NCBI GenBank assembly: GCA_030762175.1 | Contig: CM060830.1 | Span: 53,437,501 to 53,501,500, forward strand | Source: Metallyticus violacea | Taxonomy: Eukaryota > Arthropoda > Insecta > Mantodea > Metallyticidae | Direction of reading: 5' to 3' | Length of the DNA: 64,000 bases | Program-made: the position numbers and the translations under genes | The notes under the pieces: model-generated | The model's input: only the letters and a program-made list of their open reading frames with translations | What the model was told of the DNA's origin: nothing | Databases searched by the model: none | Shown here: piece after piece, positions 36,205 through 48,036 of the stretch | Position numbering within the stretch: the stretch's first letter is position 1 | Layout of the letters: each line of letters begins with the position of its first letter

Positions 36205-36470
36205 GCTACTATTACTACTACTACTACTGCTGCTACTACTATTACTACTACTACTACTACTACTACTGCTGCTGCTACTACTATTACTACTACTATTACT
36301 ACTACTACTGCTGCTGCTACTACTATTACTACTACTATTACTACTACTACTACTACTACTGCTGCTACTATTACTACTACTATTATTACTACTACTATTA
36401 CTACTACTACTGCTGCTGCTACTACTATTACTACTACTATTACTACTACTATTACTGCTGCTACTATTAC
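35531..36470. repeat. (ACT)n array of about 940 bp with higher-order duplication
   Basis: A long trinucleotide array of ACT with interspersed ATT and GCT units. Variant units form a pattern: the unique variant tatcac occurs twice (35811 and 36141). A segment starting at 35758 is repeated at 36088 with an offset of 330 bp, becoming 333 bp after one extra unit, over about 270 bp. Open frames through it encode poly-Leu, poly-Ser/Asn and poly-Val/Ile on different frames and are not genes. SINE-A copy 8 begins at its right edge. Confidence 0.95.
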
Positions 36471-36740
36471 ACCGCCACGAGTGGCCGAGGTCGTTAAGGC
36501 GCGGACTCGTGAGCGGGATGTCTGGGGTTCGAATCCCGCCAGGACCGTCCTCCCTGACTGAGGTTTTTTCCAGGTTTTCTTCAGTCCTCACGACTGGCAA
36601 ATGCCAGGCCTAAACTTAGGCCTGGGACGTTTCCTTCCTTAAAAAAAAATTCTCTCCCAATATATCATTTCATTTCATTTCATGTATCATTAATGTCCAC
36701 CGCCTATGGTGCCTAAGTAGTAAAAACGGGCGTTAAAAAC
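36471..36740 (+). mobile_element. SINE-A copy 8, best-preserved head
   Basis: The head ccgccacgagtggccgaggt ... ggttcgaatcccgccagga has clear box A and box B. The body has a 13-bp-scale deletion near atgccaggcctaaacttagg, an A-rich linker, a duplicated atttc unit, and the 3' module to cgggcgttaaaaact. It inserted at the edge of the (ACT)n array. The array sequence makes any target-site duplication ambiguous. Confidence 0.95.
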
Positions 36741-36787
36741 TATTATTATTATTATTATTATTATAATAATAATAATAATAATAATAA
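36741..36787. repeat. (TTA)n-(TAA)n inverted microsatellite
   Basis: About seven TTA units followed by about eight TAA units, forming a palindrome directly after the SINE-A 3' end. It is probably the expanded SINE tail. Confidence 0.92.
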
Positions 36788-38373
36788 ATTGATATCAAAT
36801 AGTACTCCGCGTTTTGTGATCTATCTCTCCTCCGAATTGTCGCATAGGTCTTAATTCACCGTGTAGTTTTAAATATGTGAACTATTTTATGAACTGTACG
36901 TTTGTTTTCAGGAAAACGTTTCCGTAATACTCTACTACACTTGCCTGTTTTATAAAGTTGTAGTATATGACAAGTCTATGTTCTGTGGTAAATGCACTGT
37001 GACATATGCATTCACAACTTAACAGCAGTACAGACGCTTATCTACTGGCTTGTACTCGAATAACTGTCCTTACATACCGAACTTGGCATTGTCCGTTAGT
37101 GGATGTGCGCTCTGTGTGTGACAGTGGAACTCTGCTGCGCAACAACCAGCCTGTTTAATCTGATGGCACTGTACCTTTTCTCAAATACGATTCAATATAT
37201 AGGATTAGTTTGTTTTACTGTACGTAAAAGAGCAATAAAAAGTTAATAAATAAGACATTTCAATAAACATTACGTAAGAACCTTAAATTAATTTCAACAA
37301 ATAATATTTGTGCAATATTATTATATTTTTATAAATCTATATAGAATATAGCTTTTCTACGTATTTCAGATTCTATTAAATTTCGGATATCCTGCCAAAA
37401 GAGTGAGCCTTTTCTACCAAAAAGTGTGTATTAATCAATATATTAATTCTGTAAGTTTGAATAAAGCAGCAAGAAATTAATTATTTCAGCTAATTAAGTA
37501 ATTTAGCACATTTTAATATTTAGTTTTTTATTTAATCGAAATATATTTTAATTTCCTGCAACAACTAAATTTAAAATATTTCTAATAAATTTATTTTAAA
37601 TGTGTGCATTTTGCCAGCACTTAATCCAGCATTAATCATTAGTCTGAGAAACTTTCTGTTTTGGAGTTTACTATGGTAATTCAATTAGTCAAATGAACAC
37701 ATATTTCCATTCGGAGCTTAAATCTATTTTAGAAGGAACAATATATTCCTCTTCTTTCTCTCTGAAGCATAATTCATACTCCCTTCACTTCTTCCATCTT
37801 TTAAGTTTTTTTTAATCTATTTCTTAAAGACTTACCGTATAAAAGATAGAGGGTTTAAATCTCATCTGTTGTATAAATAACTTATGAAGCAAATCCATAG
37901 TATTGCCGTGGGTGGGAAAGATTTCTGTTCGGATATATGTGGCCATGTTTTATTTGTTGGCCCGTCATTTGTTTTACTCCTGGCCGCGTCTCTTGGTTTG
38001 TGTAGGTACAGCGTTCTTTTGTTACCGCAGAGACTGGCTTTGCTATACGTGACATACGGCAGTGCTTTTGTATCTATGCCTTTAATCCCCTTGGTGCCAC
38101 AAGTGTTTTTCAGAGTCAGCAAGCTCCATTCGGAGTAAGTTTTAGTAGAAGCAGCATTATTTACGAGAGATTGGCAAAAACCAGGGTCACAGAAGGGAAA
38201 GCATTATATGAGGGAAATCTTACTATTGTTTCTTATTGACCGGACACCAAGGTTCTGAACAATAACTTCTGAATCAGGAATAGCATTAAAAGAGACTCGG
38301 TTATAGTTGAATTCACTGCTTTAAGAAATCTTATCCTGTTTTCACCTGCTAGAAAGATCTACTATTAACAGCA
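36788..38373. other. Non-coding stretch
   Basis: Mostly A+T-rich. At about 37860-38140 both strands have open frames (86 and 84 codons) in GC-richer DNA. Neither resembles a known family. Confidence 0.5.
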
Positions 38374-38375
38374 TA

Positions 38376-39175
38376 CGAGGGTAAGTTTCCAGCTACGTCG
38401 ATAAAGATTACCGCCTTCACCAAACCCTTATCAGGGTCATATCTTATCTATTGAGTAATAATTGCAGCTGTAACTTCCGTTCAGCTGCGTTCAGTTGTTC
38501 AGATATAGTTGCATAAAGAAGCCATGTGTAGAAGATTGTAACATGTTCAAAATAGAGTTTCGAGCTGTTATTAAATTCTTCACGGCCCTCTAATATTATC
38601 CCTTGCCTAAAAGAGTATCAATGGAGTGGCGTAAACCTCGAAACACCGCCTCTAAAGGCTAAGGTCACTCAGTCAACCAAGAAGATCATAGTCACAATCT
38701 TTTGGCAATGTGAAGGAATACTCTTCATTGACTTCAAGGAGAGGAACATCACAGTAAATGGGCAGTACTGTGCTGGCCTACTGCACAGACTACGTGCTAC
38801 CATTAAAGAGAAAAGGCAAGGAAAGCCGAGTGGTGGGTGCGCCTTCTTCACAACAACGCATCTATGCACACAGTTAAGGAGATCGATCATCCACCCTACA
38901 GCCCAGATCTAGTTCCCAGCGACTATTTCCTGTTCTCAGAACTCAGGAAGGACTTTTGAGGAAGGAAATTTAAGTGTAACGAAGAAGTGATGGATGTTGT
39001 TTATGCCATTTCACAGACAAGACTTCTGACTATTTTTGCGGAGGAGGGATTGAAATGTTAGTTCAAACATGTGAGAAGTGTATTGCAATACAGGGTAACT
39101 ATATTGTAAAGTGAACAATAGTTTTTGTCTTTATTATAGAAAATGTTTAGGCCGGAAATTTATGGACTACCCTCT
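38376..39175 (+). mobile_element. mariner copy with internal deletion, retaining the catalytic C-terminus
   Basis: TA-flanked (38374-38375, 39176-39177). The left end cgagggtaagtttccagc has lost about 10 bp relative to the reverse-complemented right end agagggtagtccataaattt. The 5' region matches the copy at 6875-7516 (gcataaagaagccatgtgta, gagctgttattaaattcttc). It then jumps at about 38583 into the middle of the transposase. Fragments include NGQYYAGLLHRLRATIKEK and LLHNNASMHTVKEIDHPPYS, followed by DLVPSDYFLFSELRKD (38888-38955) and a TGA. The PSDY aspartate is present, but the preceding HDN is HNN. It is non-functional. Confidence 0.87.
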
Positions 39176-39188
39176 TATGTGGATGTAA

Positions 39189-40071
39189 CACTGCGTCCTT
39201 CATGGTTTTGTCGTTTTAACGGTAGCTGGAGGGGCGGCAGTTAGAGCGGTAACTCCCGGTGGGGCAGATGTAAAATCTGCGCAAAAAAGCCAAGTCTGCA
39301 ATTCAAATTACAATAAAAATGAACCTTATGATGCAGAAAACGTTTGAAATGTTGTCCTATCACATTCATATATTTTTTACTCTTTTTTTTTATCATCACA
39401 CGCATCTTTCAAAGCTGTTCAACAGCTCTCCAATATTTTCTTTCATTTCTACTTATGTGTGGGGTTTGTTCAGTACATTTTATTTTTCAACCTTTCACAT
39501 AAACAAAATTTACATATTGTCAGTCATCTATCATATTTATCACAATCTTAAAAATAAATGAAAAGGACCTACTACTTTGCATGCATTTATTGCACACCAT
39601 ACACCAATTTTCTCGCTATATAAAGCGGTTTCTTTTATAAAATCGGAGTTTTCTGTGCTTCAATACCCTTTATTTTTCGTCGAAAATGGCCAATTAATTG
39701 GAACTATATTTAATCAGTAAATAACATTATGCGGGATCAATTATTGTATCTTTGATGTCCCGTATCATCTACTTACATAATTTTACCGGAAAATCAAGAT
39801 CATCTGCCTACACTTCCAGAACAAAAGCGACTTTATACGCTCTCAAGTTAAAACTGACTCAATTTCGTAAGATGAAATAATGCGTGTGGATGACAATTTT
39901 CTAAAAAAACACCAAAGTTTTTTAACATTTTCAACTCGTGTCCTAAGGCAATTTCCTTGTACTAACTGTAATTTTAATTGATATATTACATCCGATTCGC
40001 CGGAAGTTACCGTCCTGATGACCAACGCACCAACTACCGCGAAACGGGCGACAAAGGCATAAAAGACCCAG
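39189..40071. mobile_element. Non-autonomous long-TIR element, copy 1
   Basis: The left end gtccttcatggttttgtcg ... gagcggtaactcccgg and the reverse complement of the right end gggtcttttatgcctttgtc ... ggacggtaacttccgg align over about 85-90 bp. The interior shares many blocks in the same order with the element at 58414-59269. Examples are tttatttttcaac, taaacaaaat, atcgagttttt-like and gcgtgtggatgacaattttc. No transposase is visible. It starts 12 bp after the mariner copy. Its target-site duplication is not readable. Confidence 0.82.
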
Positions 40072-43000
40072 TATTTATCAGTTTTGCAATATATCAATCG
40101 CATTTTATTTTAAAATGGTAGAATCTGAATAATTTTTGAGCTAAATCATCTCAAAGACAGCAGTGTTCTTTAGAATTGGCGGACAGAGAAAACATTAACT
40201 AAGTATCGGGTATGTTCCAGCATTTTATTTTGGACAGAGGAAGGGTAAATGTGCCCAAAATGCACAGTACAATCTTCAAGCCACTCTCTCTTTTCTACAC
40301 TAACCTTAAAGACACAATTATTATGATACGAAAATTCTTTGGTTTGAGATATGTCCTCCCACGTGATTCAACAGCAATATGTTCACATATACAGACTTGC
40401 TTTCAGCACGATGGATGTAATGAAGACACTATTTTGAATTTCAGGATTAAAGGATCCAATATATGACTTATAGTGTCTATGAGTGCCTATGTTTAAGACG
40501 AGTGCCTATTCTTGAAAGTATGATTTTTAATTTAAATGTTTTATTTTTGTAACTTTTAAATATATATTTCAGCTTCCACAGTATGTACATTGTCTACAAA
40601 TCGCCTGATATCTGTCATAGCATTGTCTGCGTTTGCTGTCAAATTAAAATAATGTAATACAAAATATTTAGACATTGCCTAACTGATTGCATTTCAACTG
40701 CAGTAAAATCTCTCGTATCCGGCAACTATGGAACGAGTGCTTTTATAGGTTATGTGACTTCATATTTAGTTCAACAAAAAAGTTGCTTCAAAAGGGGGGG
40801 GGGGACCAACAACCTAACATTACCGCAATTGCTGACAATGTTAGTTGGTGTCGAGATATGGGTAGCCAACGTTGCAACTGATTGTAACTATAGGCGATCA
40901 GGTTGTAGAGCGTGATGATTCTTCTATTAAATGTGTCCTACTACCTTTTCCATTTTATCCTACAGCCTCCAACTTCTGTTTACTCACAAGAACATTTCGC
41001 TTTCACTTCACGGAATCCACCGTGCAGGGGGTTTAATTCACTTTCGCTACTATCCACAGGTGCGGCTGTGTGCGCCCGTCATGTTATTACTCTCGCTACT
41101 GTGAAGCCACTCCGCGTCCACACGCTGCATCTATGACACTATTAAAAATATGAAAATTTCATCAAAACGACCGCGTGTCTAAAACTGCAAAACTTTTTGC
41201 TTGCTTTTCTAATTGAAAAGTGCCGTTCTTTTGATATTGCCGGTTATTTGAGTGTGGAATACAAGGTTTAACTATACTTGACAATGTTTTAATTGAGTTG
41301 CTCTTTCATACTGTTGATTATGTTTGAATATTGTCTATTGGCTTCAACTTGAATATGGCAAAATTTTAAACAATAAAACAATTTTATACAAACACTAGAT
41401 TAAAAATGACACTAATTTTCCACAAATGGACAAGTCATTTTCAGTCAAGAGGCAAGTAGCGATATTTTATTTTAATACACATTCATGATAATTTATTTAT
41501 TTCATTATTGTCAGATATACGTAAATATTAAGAAAACCTTTTGGAGAATTTAGAAAATTTTGTTTAAAATTGAAAACTATATTTTTTGGTTAAAATATGA
41601 GAAAAATATCACTTAGAAATCAATAACGTAATATATATAAAGAACACCACATATTATAGGCAATTTCAAAGAAATTTATGTTAATTTAACTAAGCTGCAA
41701 CAGAGAGGCTTATCTATTTTTGATGCATAACTATTGAAAAAGTTTAAAAGGGTTTAAGTGGCAGGAAAGTTTGAGAAAATATTGCAACGCAATGCGGGTT
41801 GGTCCACTTTGAGTAAGCTCAGTATTGGATCGCAAGTACGGACTGCTTTATGATTTTGGGTCAATGAATTGTCTTCTATGAAATATTCCTCTACATTTTC
41901 CTGTGATGTGGAAAGGTCATTTTACAAATACAAAATGTAACAGGAAATTAGAGTTTATTATGGAAAACCTGAAACTTGTGAGGTCATATACTGCATTTCA
42001 GTGAGTAATATTGTTTTAGTTTTAGGGAGCTAATATATACAGTGTGGATATTTTTTCAGACATTTTTGCATACATTTTCATTGCCTAAGCAAATGTCATT
42101 TTAAATAAATTCATATGTAAATATTGTTCTCTTTGTGCATCTATTTTCCTGTTTTAGTATCTATCAATCCTCAATCTAGTTAGGGTCTATTGTTAGAGGC
42201 CATGCAGTTCAGTTACGTTGACCCTTAGGCAGCATTCAGCAGGCTCTCAGTCTGCGGGAACGAGCGGGAGCTAAAAGCTCGGAGAGCTGGCTGTGAGTAG
42301 CGCACAATGAGTGCATTTGAGAAAATAAACGTTAACACTTTTGTGCTTTTCATCTAAGTTAAAACGGCCTCAGTATCGATCTGTGAGGCAGAGAGAGGAA
42401 GAAAGGGGAGAGAGGCTGTGTGTATGTGACCACGCCTTGTGCTATAACCCTAATTTGACCAGGCAAGCACCACACCGTCTGAATTATTCAAACCGTGACA
42501 GCAACAACTTGTTGACAGCCTGGTTATCGCTTCAAAGCCACTTGGTCTGCTTCATGAAAATAATTACCACTTTAAGGGTTGTTAAATTGCAATGGTTAGA
42601 AGTAATGAAGAGGCGATGCTAGAAAAAAGCAAAGTATGGAAGTTGATGGAATGAGAAAACATAAAAGAAAGCAGGTGAGTGGAAAAAACAATTAAATTTA
42701 TGACAGGAAACAGGCAAAAGGAGAAGGAGAGATAAAATAAACGCCTGAGAGGCTTCAAATACGGCCAAACCAAAGGCTTTCTCTAGATTCCATTCACAGC
42801 TCTGCCTTTTACAATGCCCAATGTGTTCTTTACTCCTTTTCCTACTCCGTGCTTCCACAAATATAGCTCTGTTTTTAACTTCTGTTCATTCTGCTGTTTC
42901 TCTTCTTTGATCCTGTACTTTGGGAGGAATAGAAGAGGCTGCAAAGCTATCAAAGTATTTCCTGTAGAGTACACGCCTTTACGAGTACTGTAGGACGCAT

Positions 43001-43293
43001 TCAATTGCAAATACGGACAGCAGTTGCACATGAGTGGATGTTACTGAAAGTAGGTTCGTAAGATAACATTGAACATAGTCCTTTTAATGAGAAGGATACC
43101 TTCTGGATTTTGCAACAATCTACAAAATATTAGTAGCGAAAATGTCACAGGTTACTTCAGATATTAAAATCTAACAAAAATCGAACATCTCCAAAGCTAT
43201 AAAGATAAATGTGTTAGACGGAAAACCATAGACAAACATTTTATATAAAAAAATATGAAAATTGTAATTATGTCAGCGTTTTTTTTAAGTCTG
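40072..43293. other. Non-coding stretch
   Basis: No gene or repeat family recognised in about 3.2 kb. A poly-G run lies at about 40795-40804. Slightly GC-richer patches at about 40960-41130 and 42190-42480 have open frames without recognisable similarity. Confidence 0.55.
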
Positions 43294-43295
43294 TA

Positions 43296-43757
43296 CCAGG
43301 GTAAGTCAATAAGTAAGCTGTAATAGATGTGGGGTACTAATATTTGAAGCGACATCTGAGATCATTGCCACTACATGACAGTATTAGAATTTGGTGTCGA
43401 AACAATCTATGTTTACAATAGTGAAACTGCAGTTTCAAGATGGTGGCGCCTCTGAGTGAGTGTTCGACCCTCGAGCAGCACTACGATGTGCAAAAGGTAA
43501 GGAATAAAAGAATATTCATAAAGAAACGCTTCCAACCTACGGCAGAAAGTGTCTGGCACGACAAGCTACTTACAACTGGGCACAGAAGTTCTCTGAAGGG
43601 CGGACTCGTATCAAAGACAAACACAGCGTCAGCCGGACAAGGGAGATTGCCACAAATGCGAATTTTCTGCGAGTTGAATTCGAGCAGACAGAGTGATAAC
43701 TATAGACATTATATATATTAAATATATATTTTAACTTACTTAATGACTTGCCCTCAT
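43296..43757 (+). mobile_element. mariner deletion derivative, second family
   Basis: The left end cagggtaagtcaataagtaag and the reverse complement of the right end gagggcaagtcattaagtaa pair as terminal inverted repeats. A TA flanks the left. The 462-bp interior keeps the start of a mariner transposase: MVAPLSECSTLEQHYDV (43440-43490), then across frameshifts RLQPTAES-like, TYNWAQKFSEGRTRIKDKHS (about 43568-43625) and REIATNANFLRVEF. In intact members this region is the paired helix-turn-helix. The DDE domain is absent. Confidence 0.8.
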
Positions 43758-45741
43758 GGGAAAAAAGGAATTTTTTAACACACTCCATAAAAGGGATAAA
43801 ATAAAATTTCCAAATAATGTGCAAAATATTAAGTGCTATATGCCTAACAAATGTACAATTAATAGTTTTTAAGTAATGTTGAAACTATGGAGTACAAACT
43901 ATATTGCATACTTTTAGTTCACTCTATATATTTTTATGCATTTGAGTAGCTTAGTGCACAGCTACTGATTTCATACATCAAGAAGAAGTTCGTTCTTTTC
44001 ACAGTATAACAGCAAATGCGGGAAAACTTCTTAAATTTTTGTTACTTAAATACTTAAAAACCACAAATTCAATAAGTAATACCAAGAATGCTATTTCCTA
44101 AGGCATTTGCTGAATAAAATATGTAATATACAATAAACAGAAATAATATACATTTATGTCTGTTTGTTGCCATAGTGTATTTAGTCACCGTCTGTAACCA
44201 TTCGCTTACCCAGGCATCTCAAGATCAGGTCATTAAAACATACAAACTGGGCGTATCGCGTAGCCTTACTATTAGTGGAGTCGGGAAACTGCTTCAATGA
44301 CCTGTAACACTTAACGCTTTACGGTACACTGGAAGTCATGAAATATGTATAGGTCATAAGCAGGGTCAGTCGATCTATGCTCCGTCCTGGATGTATTACT
44401 GATGAGACATTGCTATATTGCATTTGATTAATCGAAAGAGAACTGCACAACGTACATGTGTAACGAAATCAAATGTAACGGTTAGCTTTCGCACGAAGCG
44501 AATTCCATCTGACTACAACACTCCAAATTTAGATAAGAGGAGGAAGCTTGGCTCGTTTGAGCCACTGGCGTAGGCCTACGAACAACGAAAAGTTGCGAAT
44601 CAACTGCGCAGACAATTGCGAAAATATCAGTTCGACAATATTGCAATGGCAGTCGAACGTGATTGGTTGAAAATGAACGAACTGTAAATTGGATTAGTTA
44701 TTTAGTGAGATAAATAATCATACAAATCCGCAACGAAGCCTTACGATGTTATTTTAAAGAAAGAAAATACTATAAATTAATCTTCCGAAAATCTTCTACC
44801 AATTTCCGTATAAAGAATATCATATGCTGTGCTGATATTATTAAACGCTGCTCCATCCAATTAACAGAGAGGAAAACAATACATAATTATGGCTTACATT
44901 GCTTTCATCTTCCCTCAATCAGCTCTATTTGTATCTACTAATAGTGTTTTCCTTTGTTTGTTATTTCATACGGCGTTATGAACAATGATGTTCTTTCCAA
45001 AGCAGCTCCTTTAGTGAACATGACGTCATCCACTTGCAGAATACTCCTCGACTCGTTTGCGCATAAACAGCAATAGGATAGTGCATATCCATGTATCCCC
45101 TTGAGATGTGCAAGTACGCCCTTTGCGCCTCCCCCTTTCCGCAAACTACAAGGCTAGGTCGTATATACGACAGATGTATGAAATCTTATGTAAATTTCCA
45201 GGACTTCTGACCTACCCTAGGCTGCAGGATTATACACTTTTTTTTTATATTGTAATGTTATTTAGAATTGTATTAAACGCTTAACAATATGTTTGAACAT
45301 TTTTGGAACGGTTTAATCATTAGGAAGATATTTCAGTTCTATGGAGGTGAAAAGAGATTTTCTTGCACGCTAAATGAAGTTACATTGAAATCACACCTTG
45401 TTCCTTTTTCCTTCTTGGAAATCACAACGTGAAACCTTTGATGAAACATCGAATCACTAAATTGATCAGCGCATCAATATATCTTTAATCCTTACTAAGA
45501 TCTTTTTCCCATTAAGGGACACTACGTACATTTAATGAGTGCTGTAATTACCCAAATCACATGATTTATTACGAGATTCAGGCAAGACTTGCTAAATTTT
45601 CCTTTCTGGAAACTAGGGAATATTAGGCCAACACGTGAAAAGTTATTTCATAAATTATTCAGGATATATCTCGGCAGCTTCTGCATGCTTGATAACATTT
45701 TCAGCGTAAGATTTAACTTAATTGAAGGCTGGTAGGACGAA

Positions 45742-45742
<1 letters not shown>

Positions 45743-45790
<48 letters not shown>
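45743..45790. repeat. (TA)n microsatellite grading into (TG)n
   Basis: About 20 TA units followed by tgtgtgtg. Confidence 0.95.
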
Positions 45791-45791
<1 letters not shown>

Positions 45792-45847
45792 TAACCATTA
45801 CTAATGTCATAACGTGGTATCAGCTACGCAAGATGTGTAAACCCTTT

Positions 45848-45848
<1 letters not shown>

Positions 45849-45901
<53 letters not shown>
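45849..45901. repeat. (GA)n microsatellite
   Basis: About 26 perfect GA units. Frames through it encode Arg-Glu repeats and are artefacts. Confidence 0.96.
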
Positions 45902-45903
<2 letters not shown>

Positions 45904-46039
45904 CATCCCCAGATTCTACGTGTCGATCTCATAAACTCTGTATTCACAACGCGCATGCAGCGAGTGCACACTGCAGTGGGGGCCTTGCCTGTAAACATAA
46001 TGGTCAAAATCACAAACATTTGGAAAAAGAACGTTAGGA

Positions 46040-46115
46040 TAGTGTAACTGGTGGAGCGGTTTAGAAGGCATTGCTCTTCTGTGTAAACTCCTGGGTTCAG
46101 ATCCCACACATATTT
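46040..46115 (+). other. tRNA-like sequence, possible SINE head
   Basis: Box A-like ggtggagcggtttagaagg and box B-like gggttcagatcccacac are spaced as in a tRNA or tRNA-derived SINE, followed by a T run. The anticodon arm is not convincing and no second copy was found here. A functional tRNA gene is unlikely. Confidence 0.4.
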
Positions 46116-47335
46116 TTTTTTTAAAAAATGGTTTTATAAGTATATATGTAGAGCATTATGTTGTATTATTATCACATATTTTATCGCATCATTTCAGGTT
46201 TATGACATTACTTATGCACACACAAAAAATGTAATCACACACTAACGTATAATTTAAAAATAACTAAATAAATACACGAATTGAAAAAATTATTTTCAAA
46301 AGTGAAAACACAGAAATAAACACAAATTGATATTGTGTATGAACCTTCAGCGTGTATAACTGCCCTCAATCTTTGCAGCATAGATGACTTCAAATTTCTA
46401 GATTAGTCTGGACAAGAAACTACGACATTCCAGGCTTCTGGAATTTGCACCCATAAGTCATCTTTTGTCCTTCTTGCATGTGCAGCATATTGCAGTTACA
46501 TAGAAAAAATACTGAAGAAAATATTATAATATTCATTATAATATATTTAATATGTTAACGTTAAATTTTGCTGTCTATTGCGAAACTATATTGCTATAAC
46601 ATATTACAAAGGTTTATTTTAAAAGAAAAAAGTGCTGCATACCGAGATGCGAGCCTGCGTTCTTAGCCACCATATCACTGCACATGTGGCTGTACAGCTT
46701 TGCTATATACCTTGCGAATCGCGCGCTGTAACGAGTAGGACTTGAATAACTTTATGTTCAAGAGATTTTTATTTTGTCAAAGGGTGTACATGCAGATTTC
46801 ATATACAGGATAAAAGGAAACCAAATGCATTAATTGACATAGGTTATAAATCACAATTATTATGATTATTTATTTTTAAAGATACAAGTAATTTTCTTGA
46901 TATAATCAATATTTACTTAAAAACTATTTTTTTTGAGAAAATAAAAAGCAACATGTTGCAACTACCCTTACAATTCACGTCATATAAAAAGGAACATATA
47001 TGTGAATATTTTATTTATGCTGTTGTAAACGTTCAAGAAATCATGAACACTTATTTTCTCAAAGTCTGTTAACTTTTTACATTAAATAACTGATTGCTTC
47101 ACTAAATTTAATTTGAAAATATCTCATTTAAGTAACAACACTAATTACCTAAATAAAATTTATTTTAAAGCTCATTTAAAAGAAGAAAAAAAGAATGTTT
47201 TTGTAGTCTAATGAGGTATTTCCTATCATCCGTCTTTTGGTAAAATGTACTGGTGTTCAGCCTTTTTCCCAAATGCCTAACTTTTAAGAACCCTTCCTAA
47301 AAAAGTAATTAACGTAATGTATACTTTTTAAATTG

Positions 47336-47575
47336 TGTAGCGCTCCTGTAACTAATATTTGAAGCGTTATTTCTACTACGATATGACAATCTTAAGGCGG
47401 TGTAAAATGTTTGCTCATTTTAAAAGGCAAGATTTTAATACTAAGAACTTGATATGCCTGGTAAATTTTTGTTTGGCACTACCATAGAGCTTACCAGCAT
47501 GGCTTTTTTAAATTAATGACTGTACTGCAAACGGATGAGAAAAACAGCCTTACAACTGAGCAAAGAAGGCCTTAA
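47336..47575 (+). mobile_element. Probable decayed copy of the second mariner family
   Basis: It shares actaatatttgaagcg exactly with the element at 43296-43757. It also shares the following tatgacaatct...ggtgt-type spacing and, further on, cttacaactgagcaaagaag against cttacaactgggcacagaag. The order is conserved but the level of decay is high. Terminal repeats are not recognisable. Confidence 0.45.
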
Positions 47576-47994
47576 CAATTGTAAAAATTTATTTTAAGGA
47601 ATTAACTTGTGCTCAATTCCATGCACAAATATCAAAATAAAATATTTTTTTCTTTAACAGGTTCATAATTTTCATAAACACTTAGATAAATTTAATAGAT
47701 TAAATTTTTATTTCAGAAGAAGCATGACATATTAAATGTGGTCAATTAATATTTTTTCTTATTTTTAGCCTGTCCTGGCTTTCTTTTTTCACAAAATATC
47801 CCAGTTTTTTTAAATAAAAACTTGAACATATTCCGTTTTTATCATAAACATTATGAGAAACCTAGTTTAATATTTACTTTCAATTACACAACTAAAAATG
47901 ATAGGGATACATCGTGAACATAAATAATAATTTACAACACAAAACGGAGTATTGTTATTAGAAAATATAGATTAACTTAGCTTTACATACCTAA

Positions 47995-47997
<3 letters not shown>

Positions 47998-48034
<37 letters not shown>
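47998..48034. repeat. (AT)n microsatellite
   Basis: About 18 perfect AT units. Confidence 0.95.

Positions 48035-48036
<2 letters not shown>

Larger units (their letters stand above)
43758..47335. other. Non-coding stretch with microsatellites and a tRNA-like head
   Basis: No gene recognised. It contains the (TA)n and (GA)n arrays listed separately. At about 46040-46115 (ctggtggagcggtttagaag ... cctgggttcagatcccac, then poly-T) there is a sequence with box A and box B spacing that may be another SINE head or tRNA relic. Confidence 0.55.

Noticed and set aside
35574..36613. Long open frames of 190, 340 and 285 codons through the (ACT)n array
   Set aside because: They encode poly-Val/Ile, poly-Ser/Asn and poly-Leu purely from the triplet repeat on different frames and strands. 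The non-repeat end of the longest is translated SINE-A.
37862..38138. Overlapping open frames on both strands as a small gene
   Set aside because: Both strands are open in GC-richer DNA and neither product has a recognisable motif or signal.
45722..46037. Open frames with Ile-Tyr and Arg-Glu repeats
   Set aside because: They are direct translations of the (TA)n and (GA)n microsatellites.
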